Source: an uncultured Catenibacterium sp. (GTDB taxonomy: Bacteria > Bacillota_I > Bacilli_A > Erysipelotrichales > Coprobacillaceae). Taken from it: a DNA stretch of 20,092 nt. The notes below the pieces were generated by a model. The model saw only the letters and a program-made list of their open reading frames with translations. It was not told the DNA's origin and did not search any database. A program made the position numbers and the translations under genes. Numbering within the stretch: the stretch's first letter is position 1; every line of letters begins with the position of its first letter. The stretch spans positions 1 through 20,092 of the forward strand of contig UQGS01000042.1 in NCBI GenBank assembly GCA_900540685.1, written 5' to 3'. Below are positions 7,589-12,395 of the stretch, piece by piece.

Positions 7589-7736
7589 ACTCTGCTACAA
7601 AGGGTGCTGTCAACCACCCTATGATGTAACGCCACTTTAGATAGCAATATCTATTGGGGTTAAAGGTCGGAGGTGTAAACCGTTAGTACGACTGGGCAGT
7701 TACAAGCCCATGACCTTTAGGTCGTGGGTAGTTGAC
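7589..7736 (+). ncRNA. Predicted omega-RNA scaffold at the right end of the IS
   Basis: The 148 nt after the tnpB stop are non-coding and rich in short helices: AGGGTG/CACCCT (7601-7606 with 7615-7620), TAGATA-GCAA-TATCTA with a GNRA loop (7638-7653), and the terminal hairpin 7707-7728. In characterised IS605 elements the omega-RNA covers the 3' end of tnpB through the right end, and its guide is the next 16-20 nt of host flank. Here the guide would start at 7737 with TTTTATACACCTCG. The 5' end is not defined and may lie inside tnpB. Placement follows family knowledge; the helices are seen in the sequence. Confidence 0.65.
7707..7728. repeat. Right-end subterminal hairpin of the IS
   Basis: CCCATGACC, loop TTTA, then GGTCGTGGG: nine pairs including one T-G wobble, 3 nt before the TTGAC that probably marks the right cleavage site. 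It has the same loop and stem length as the left-end hairpin. Confidence 0.85.
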
Positions 7737-7792
7737 TTTTATACACCTCGATACAATAGTAATGCATTTCCAGTGTATTTTCCAATTCTTTA

Positions 7793-7821
7793 TTGAAATA
7801 ATTAGTCTTTGTGTTTATAAT
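7793..7821 (+). promoter_or_regulatory. Sigma-A promoter of yebC
   Basis: TTGAAA (7793-7798) and TATAAT (7816-7821) with a 17-bp spacer, followed by AAGGAGG 9 nt before the ATG at 7854. It lies 57 bp beyond the IS right end, so the insertion left this promoter intact. Confidence 0.88.
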
Positions 7822-7853
7822 GTGTAAGGAAATTTACAAGGAGGAATTAGATT

Positions 7854-8594
7854 ATGGGTAGAGCTCATGAAGTACGTAAAGCCGCAATGGCAAAGACTGC
7901 TGCTAAGAAAACTAAACTTTATTCTTACTATGGTAAAGAAATCTATTTAGCAGCGAAGGCAGGCGGCCCTGAACCGGACGGTAATCTAAGCCTTAGAAGA
8001 TTAATTGAAAAAGCAAAGAAAGATCAGGTTCCTGGAGACGTTATCAAGCGTGCAATTGATAAAGTTAAGAATGGTGCTGTAGAAGATTATGAAAGTGTAC
8101 AGTTTGAAGGTTTTGGTCCTTCAGGATCAACTGTTATTGTTAAATGTTTAACAGATAACATCAACCGTACTATTTCACAGGTACGTCCTGCATTCACTAA
8201 ATCAAAAGCTAAGCTTGGTGCTGAAGGTTCAGTATCTTATTTATATGATGTAGAATCTGTTGTTCAGTTCAAAGGAATGGACGAAGAAACTGCAATTGAT
8301 GCATTAATCGAAGGCGAAGTTGATCCTAAAGATATCGTCACTTTAGAAGATGGCAGCTTAAAGATTACTGGTGAACCAACTGATTACAACGCAATCAAGA
8401 CAGCTATTGAAAATAAGCTTCCTGATGTTGATTTTGATGTTGATGAAATCCAGACTAAGCCACAGGAAACAGTTGAACTCGAAGGAGAAGACATGGTATT
8501 ATTCGAAAGATTAATGACTCTTCTTAACGACTGTGATGATGTTGACCAGGTTTATCACAATGTTTCTAACTATGATGATGGTGAAGAAGAATAG
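7854..8594 (+). CDS. yebC: YebC/PmpR/TACO1-family protein
   Basis: 246 residues, normal length for the family. The N-terminus MGRAHEVRKAAMAKTAAKK, the segment AKAGGPEPDGNLSLRRLIEKAK and the motif FEGFGPSGSTVIV are diagnostic. The protein is cytoplasmic with three alpha/beta domains. It was long annotated as a transcriptional regulator. More recent work on relatives (YebC2 in Bacillus, mitochondrial TACO1) places the family on the ribosome, relieving stalls at proline-rich stretches; which role applies here is not shown. The very acidic C-terminus (NYDDGEEE) runs directly into its terminator, whose stem overlaps the stop codon. It is a single-gene transcription unit with its own promoter. Confidence 0.93.
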   Translation: MGRAHEVRKAAMAKTAAKKTKLYSYYGKEIYLAAKAGGPEPDGNLSLRRLIEKAKKDQVPGDVIKRAIDKVKNGAVEDYESVQFEGFGPSGSTVIVKCLTDNINRTISQVRPAFTKSKAKLGAEGSVSYLYDVESVVQFKGMDEETAIDALIEGEVDPKDIVTLEDGSLKITGEPTDYNAIKTAIENKLPDVDFDVDEIQTKPQETVELEGEDMVLFERLMTLLNDCDDVDQVYHNVSNYDDGEEE

Positions 8595-8613
8595 CGAGAG
8601 CTATTCTTTTTTT
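8587..8613 (+). terminator. Intrinsic terminator of yebC
   Basis: GAATAGC, loop GAGA, GCTATTC (8589-8595 with 8600-8606), extendable by two A-T pairs, followed by seven T (8607-8613). The TAG stop of yebC (8592-8594) lies within the 5' arm. Confidence 0.93.
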
Positions 8614-8617
8614 ACGC

Positions 8618-8645
8618 AAAAAAATACGGTTCTTATGAACCGTAT
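8618..8645 (-). terminator. Intrinsic terminator of the malic enzyme gene
   Basis: Perfect 9-bp stem ATACGGTTC/GAACCGTAT (8624-8632 with 8637-8645), loop TTAT, followed on the minus strand by seven T (complement of 8618-8624). It abuts the opposing yebC terminator, so the two convergent genes are well insulated. Confidence 0.93.
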
Positions 8646-8649
8646 CTAA

Positions 8650-9828
8650 TTACTTATGAGCAATGACATCTTCTTTAATAGCCTGATCACTGACTGCCTT
8701 AGCAACAGTCACTGCTACACGAGGATCTGTTGCACGAGGGATGATGTAATCCTTATTTAATTCTTCATCATTTACTAAGCTTGCTAGACCCTTTGCAGCA
8801 GCGAGTTTCATGCCTTCAGTAATCTTAGTGGCATGTACATCTAAAGCACCTCTAAATAAGCCTGGGAAGGCTAATACGTTATTGATCTGGTTAGGGAAAT
8901 CTGAACGTCCAGTTCCTACAACTGCAGCACCTGCATCCACTGCATCATGATATCTGATTTCAGGTTCTGGATTCGCCATTGCGAATACAACAGGCTTTTC
9001 TTTCATTGACTGAACCATTTCTTTAGTAAGAAGTCCTGGAGCTGAAACACCAATAAAGACATCTGCTTCTTTGACTGCTTCTGCCATAGTCATACGTTTA
9101 TTAGATTTGTTTGTGATTTCTGTTAATTCCTGAGTTAAGAAATCATATTGATCATAATCATCCTTGATCACAATACCATTGATATTAAAGCCATAGATTT
9201 CCTTAACACCTAAATCATGAATCATATGGATAATAGAACTTCCTGCAGCACCTGTACCACTCACTACAACAGTCACATCTTCTGGTTTCTTATCTACAAC
9301 CTTTAAAGCATTCACCAAAGCAGCAGTCACGACAATAGCTGTACCATGCTGATCATCATGGAATACAGGAATATCTAATTCCTTCTTAAGTGTTCTTTCA
9401 ATTTCTACGCAACGTGGTGCACTGATATCTTCTAAGTTAATTCCACCAAAAGTAGGGGCAATCTGTTTACAGAACTTGATGATTTCCTGAGGATCCTTTG
9501 TATCGATACAAAGAGGAACAGCATCAATATTCGCATATTTCTTAAATAGAATAGATTTACCTTCCATAACAGGAAGTCCTGCAGCTGGTCCAATATCACC
9601 AAGTCCTAGCACAGCAGTTCCATCACTGACTACTGCCACACTATTACCCTTCCATGTATATTCATAAACAGTTTCTGGATTATTGTGGATTTCACGACAT
9701 GGCTGAGCAACACCTGGTGTATAAGCCATTGATAAATCTTCCATTGTGTCCATTGGGACCTTCACATTGATTTCCATCTTACCATGATGTTCTTTATGAA
9801 GTGCTAATGCTTTTTCATATATATCCAT
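8650..9828 (-). CDS. NAD(P)-dependent malic enzyme (short bacterial type)
   Basis: Oxidative decarboxylation of L-malate to pyruvate and CO2 with reduction of NAD(P). The start at 9828 (MDIYEKALALHKEHHGK) gives 392 residues, right for the short subfamily, and follows AAGGAGAAG. A longer in-frame ATG at 9882 lies upstream of the likely transcription start and is not used. Seen: substrate/Tyr motif AYTPGVAQPC, Lys-containing LPVMEGKSILFKKY, metal-binding NLEDISAPRCVEIE and HDDQHGTAIV, dinucleotide-binding SGTGAAGSS, and the late motif AMANPEPEI. At the end of the second Rossmann strand, where many homologues have an Asp, this one reads GFNING, so NAD versus NADP preference is open. It is monocistronic, with its own promoter and terminator. 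Confidence 0.93.
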   Translation of the reverse strand: MDIYEKALALHKEHHGKMEINVKVPMDTMEDLSMAYTPGVAQPCREIHNNPETVYEYTWKGNSVAVVSDGTAVLGLGDIGPAAGLPVMEGKSILFKKYANIDAVPLCIDTKDPQEIIKFCKQIAPTFGGINLEDISAPRCVEIERTLKKELDIPVFHDDQHGTAIVVTAALVNALKVVDKKPEDVTVVVSGTGAAGSSIIHMIHDLGVKEIYGFNINGIVIKDDYDQYDFLTQELTEITNKSNKRMTMAEAVKEADVFIGVSAPGLLTKEMVQSMKEKPVVFAMANPEPEIRYHDAVDAGAAVVGTGRSDFPNQINNVLAFPGLFRGALDVHATKITEGMKLAAAKGLASLVNDEELNKDYIIPRATDPRVAVTVAKAVSDQAIKEDVIAHK

Positions 9829-9861
9829 ATTTCTTCTCCTTATCAACATTTTTACACCAAA

Positions 9862-9890
9862 ATTATACGAAGCATTGAACAAGAAGTCAA
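9862..9890 (-). promoter_or_regulatory. Sigma-A promoter of the malic enzyme gene
   Basis: TTGACT (minus strand, 9885-9890) and TATAAT (9862-9867) with a 17-bp spacer. The start would be near 9855, 27 nt upstream of the 9828 ATG. This rules out the longer reading frame beginning at 9882. The -35 starts 3 nt after the stem of the manA terminator. Confidence 0.88.
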
Positions 9891-9913
9891 TAAAAGAGCA
9901 CTTTCGTGCTCTT
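9891..9913 (-). terminator. Terminator of manA
   Basis: Perfect 8-bp stem AAGAGCAC/GTGCTCTT (9894-9901 with 9906-9913). The loop reads GAAA on the minus strand and the stem is followed by TTATTG. The T-tract is short, but the stem's own terminal TT extends it. It sits 7 nt after the manA stop. Confidence 0.75.
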
Positions 9914-9920
9914 AAATGAA

Positions 9921-10856
9921 TTATAGAGTTGTCACCATTAATTCTAGTCCACCTTCATAATGTACTAAATCTACATCTGAGCAGATGATGAACTGATCAC
10001 CCTTCTTAATAGGCATATCATTGACAGTACCCTCACCATCAATAACTGATACTAACTGGAATGGATCATCATTCTTAATTTCTGTGCTACCTTCAATTAA
10101 GTAATGATCTACAGTTAAATATTCGCATTTTAAATATCTAGTCTTAGAACCATGGTCTAATTTAGTATTCACGAATAATTTATTCTGTTCTAAGTCAGCT
10201 GGTACTTTTGTACAGTCGATTGACTGCTGTACATGTAATTCTCTTTCTTTACCATCATCACCTTTACGATGATAATCATAGACACGATAAGTCACATCTG
10301 AAGACTGCTGTGCTTCATAAATTAATGAACCACCACAGATAGCATGTAATGTACCTGCTGGGATATAGAAGAAATCACCCTTATGGATTTTAAAACGATT
10401 AAGTAGTTCATCATACTTGTCTTCTTCAATATCCTTAATGAATTCTTCTTTAGTTTTAGCGTAATGACCCATAACCATGTCTGTACCAACATCAGCCTGT
10501 AATACATACCATGATTCTGTCTTACCTAAAGAATTTTCATGAACCTTTGCATATTCATTATCTGGATGTACCTGTACAGATAAATCCTGTTTTGCATCAA
10601 TGATCTTTACAAGTAATGGGAACTGATCACCTTCTACATTACCAAATAATTCACGATGATTTTCAAACATCCATGATACTGTTTTTCCTTTATATTCACC
10701 TTCAACGATTGGGCAATCGCCGCTCTTATGACCTGAAATAACCCATGCTTCACCTGTATGATCACTTGGGATATCATAGCCATAGACATCTCTTAACTTA
10801 GTTCCACCCCAGATTTTTTCTTTTAAAACTGGCTGGACTTTTAAAATATGACCCAT
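9921..10856 (-). CDS. manA: Mannose-6-phosphate isomerase, class I (cupin)
   Basis: Interconverts mannose-6-phosphate and fructose-6-phosphate, linking mannose use to glycolysis and supplying mannose-6-P for GDP-mannose. The 311 residues match the short Firmicutes form. Zinc ligands are visible in VQVHPDN (Q95, H97), KTESWY (E114) and PAGTLHAI (H171). The conserved Arg is in SSDVTYRVYDY (R191), and a C-terminal small cupin half follows. The ribosome binding site AGGAGG is well placed. An 83-nt gap separates it from the upstream DUF523 gene without a clear terminator or strong promoter, so it may be the third gene of the HAD-DUF523 transcript. Confidence 0.93.
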   Translation of the reverse strand: MGHILKVQPVLKEKIWGGTKLRDVYGYDIPSDHTGEAWVISGHKSGDCPIVEGEYKGKTVSWMFENHRELFGNVEGDQFPLLVKIIDAKQDLSVQVHPDNEYAKVHENSLGKTESWYVLQADVGTDMVMGHYAKTKEEFIKDIEEDKYDELLNRFKIHKGDFFYIPAGTLHAICGGSLIYEAQQSSDVTYRVYDYHRKGDDGKERELHVQQSIDCTKVPADLEQNKLFVNTKLDHGSKTRYLKCEYLTVDHYLIEGSTEIKNDDPFQLVSVIDGEGTVNDMPIKKGDQFIICSDVDLVHYEGGLELMVTTL

Positions 10857-10939
10857 TCTATATTCCTCCTATTTCATATAACCATATTCTAATATATTCA
10901 TTCCTTTTTTTCTAGTCTAGCGCTTACTTTGTATGTTTT

Positions 10940-11374
10940 TTACAGCTTACCTGGATAATCTTCTTCTGTATAAATCTTATATCCTTCTTTTTTAAGTAAT
11001 CTTACAAAGATACCATCTGCATCAATGACTCTGTGGGAGAAAGATCCATCATAAATATGATTTAAGCCACAGCTAGGAGAACGACTCTTTAAAATAACAT
11101 ATTCAATATCATATGCTTTAAGTATGTCTAGTGCCTTCTTGGCGCCTTCTACATATTCCTTTGTAACGTTTTTACCACTCACTGTCTGAACTCGTAGTGG
11201 GTCTTCTGATACAATCTCAGCTGGATCTCTAGGAATACTAAGTCCTCCTAATACTTCAGGACAGACTAGGACTGCTTCACCTTTTTTATCAATAAGTTCT
11301 AATGTTTCTACATTGTTAGAATCTCCTCGATAAGTACAATCATAGCCGCATAAGCATTTACTTATTCCAATCAT
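10940..11374 (-). CDS. DUF523 family protein
   Basis: 144 residues. It begins IGISKCLCGYDCTYRG, the cysteine-rich N-terminal motif of DUF523 (YbbK-like), and carries LKSRSPSCG (95-103), the second conserved Cys motif. The paired cysteines suggest metal or sulfur chemistry, but no reaction is established for the family. Its start overlaps the end of the HAD gene by 17 nt, so the two are probably translationally coupled. The protein is complete, small and cytoplasmic. Confidence 0.85.
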   Translation of the reverse strand: MIGISKCLCGYDCTYRGDSNNVETLELIDKKGEAVLVCPEVLGGLSIPRDPAEIVSEDPLRVQTVSGKNVTKEYVEGAKKALDILKAYDIEYVILKSRSPSCGLNHIYDGSFSHRVIDADGIFVRLLKKEGYKIYTEEDYPGKL

Positions 11375-12011
11375 CTACATACTCCTTGATGTCATGTGCC
11401 TTATAAGCGATTTTAGTGGCTCCTGCAGCCTTTAATTCTGCTTCCCCTCTAAATCCCCAATCACATCCAATTGTCTTCATAGAAGCGTTAATTCCTGTTT
11501 CTATATCTACATTAGAATCACCAATGAAGACACACTCATCCTTAGTCAAACCAATATCATTTAATGCAAGATTTAAAGAAGTGATATCGGGCTTTTTAGG
11601 ATAATTGGCACATCCCCCATATACAGTAATAAAACGATCACCAAATAGTTTAGGTACAATCACTTCAGCCACTGTATGTGGTTTATTTGTGACACAAGCA
11701 AGTTTAATACCTTCTCTATGTAAATCTTCTACTAATTCCTTAATACCAGGGTATGGTGCTGTGTAATCAAAACAATGATCCTTATAGTAGTCCATGAATT
11801 CTTCTAAACATTGATCAAATAAATCCTGATGATCTTCTCCAAGTGCACGTTCTACTAGTTTAAGTACACCATTACCAACATACTGTTTATAGTTTTCAAT
11901 CGGATGTGGTGGTAAACCACATGCCTCCAAAGCATGATTTGTACTTACTGCAAGATCCTTTAAAGAATCAACTAATGTTCCATCTAAATCAAATATACAA
12001 CCTTTTATCAT
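11358..12011 (-). CDS. HAD-superfamily phosphatase, phosphoglycolate-phosphatase-like
   Basis: Cytosolic HAD hydrolase of the Gph/PpaX group. From the chosen start it has 217 residues: motif I FDLDGTLVDS (nucleophile D8, acid/base D10), a helical cap, motif II VTNKPH, the motif III Lys in YPKKPD, and motif IV FIGDSNVDIE. The start at 12011 is preferred over the ATG at 12023. GGAGG lies 5 nt upstream of it, whereas the upstream ATG has only a poor GGGGG match and lies within a few bases of the predicted transcription start. Known relatives act on phosphoglycolate or pyrophosphate; the substrate cannot be read here. It is the first gene of a likely HAD-DUF523-manA operon. Confidence 0.88.
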   Translation of the reverse strand: MIKGCIFDLDGTLVDSLKDLAVSTNHALEACGLPPHPIENYKQYVGNGVLKLVERALGEDHQDLFDQCLEEFMDYYKDHCFDYTAPYPGIKELVEDLHREGIKLACVTNKPHTVAEVIVPKLFGDRFITVYGGCANYPKKPDITSLNLALNDIGLTKDECVFIGDSNVDIETGINASMKTIGCDWGFRGEAELKAAGATKIAYKAHDIKEYVDDWNK

Positions 12012-12034
12012 AACTGCCTCCATAATTTACCCCC

Positions 12035-12043
12035 ATTATAACA
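12035..12043 (-). promoter_or_regulatory. Extended -10 promoter of the HAD-DUF523(-manA) unit
   Basis: The minus strand reads TGTTATAAT, a perfect extended -10 (TG-n-TATAAT), with no recognisable -35 at the right distance. The predicted start near 12028 leaves a short leader holding the GGAGG used by the 12011 ATG. Confidence 0.7.
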
Positions 12044-12077
12044 TTCTCCTACATACTCTCATAGCCCAATTCTGTAA

Positions 12078-12106
12078 TTGTTTTCGCTTACAACCAATGG
12101 TATAAT
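12078..12106 (+). promoter_or_regulatory. Promoter of the 64-residue membrane protein gene
   Basis: TATAAT (12101-12106) is preceded by TGG, giving an extended -10. A weak -35-like TTGTTT (12078-12083) lies 17 bp upstream. It is divergent from the HAD promoter, about 55 bp away. Confidence 0.7.
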
Positions 12107-12124
12107 ACTCAAAGAGGTGAAAGT

Positions 12125-12319
12125 ATGAACGGATTAAAAGAACATAAATATATGGATTTCTTAACCACTATTGGCTATATCGTATTTGCGTTATGCTGTG
12201 TGATTGGTTTCTTTACACATTTATATATTTTATTTGCGGTAGGTTTTGTAATGATCTTTGTATTGAGATTAATCGGATACTCTTTAGACCGCTTTGAAGA
12301 ATATAAGCGTGGTTATTAA
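12125..12319 (+). CDS. Small two-helix membrane protein, unknown function
   Basis: 64 residues. A short polar N-terminus (MNGLKEHKYMD) is followed by two hydrophobic segments of about 19 residues (roughly 12-30 and 32-50) joined by a tight turn (THLY), then a charged amphipathic tail (SLDRFEEYKRGY). This predicts a helical hairpin with both ends in the cytoplasm. It is a real gene by context: extended -10 promoter, AGAGGTG ribosome binding site 7 nt before the ATG, and a strong terminator directly after the stop. I do not recognise the family. It could be an accessory subunit, a toxin-like peptide or a small membrane regulator; nothing in the sequence decides this. Confidence 0.75.
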   Translation: MNGLKEHKYMDFLTTIGYIVFALCCVIGFFTHLYILFAVGFVMIFVLRLIGYSLDRFEEYKRGY

Positions 12320-12321
12320 TT

Positions 12322-12346
12322 AGTCTAGATCATCTAGACTTTTTTT
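12322..12346 (+). terminator. Terminator of the small membrane protein gene
   Basis: Stem AGTCTAGA/TCTAGACT (12322-12329 with 12333-12340), 3-nt loop, then a run of seven T (12340-12346). Confidence 0.88.
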
Positions 12347-12356
12347 ATTGCATGAT

Positions 12357-12395
12357 AAAAGGATATGGGAACGCGTCCCATATCCTTGTTTTTTT
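12357..12395. terminator. Strong, probably bidirectional terminator (ileS end)
   Basis: Perfect 12-bp stem AAGGATATGGGA/TCCCATATCCTT (12359-12370 with 12376-12387) around ACGCG. The plus side is followed by GTTTTTTT, the minus side by TTATC after a stem ending in TT. It ends ileS on the minus strand and backs up the plus-strand terminator at 12322. The plus-strand T-run overlaps the ileS stop codon. Confidence 0.85.

Larger units (their letters stand above)
5910..7736. mobile_element. IS200/IS605-family element with dead tnpA and intact tnpB
   Basis: It has divergent tnpA (minus, broken) and tnpB (plus), and both ends carry subterminal hairpins with the same TTTA loop (5921-5942 and 7707-7728). 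There are no terminal inverted repeats and no target duplication, as expected for this family. The right end is placed after TTGAC (7732-7736), just 3' of the right hairpin. The left end is placed after TTGTC (5905-5909), 11 nt before the left hairpin. TTGTC and TTGAC differ by one base and resemble the pentanucleotide cleavage sites of the family (ISDra2 uses TTGAT). The ends are inferred to within a few bases. The host site would join 5909 directly to 7737. Confidence 0.87.

Noticed and set aside
9829..9882. Longer malic enzyme starting at 9882
   Set aside because: The extra 18 residues have no family match and no ribosome binding site. The region holds the -10 (9862-9867) of the gene's own promoter; AAGGAGAAG precedes the 9828 ATG.
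12012..12023. Upstream ATG of the HAD gene
   Set aside because: It lies within a few bases of the likely transcription start and lacks a proper ribosome binding site, whereas GGAGG is 5 nt before the 12011 ATG.
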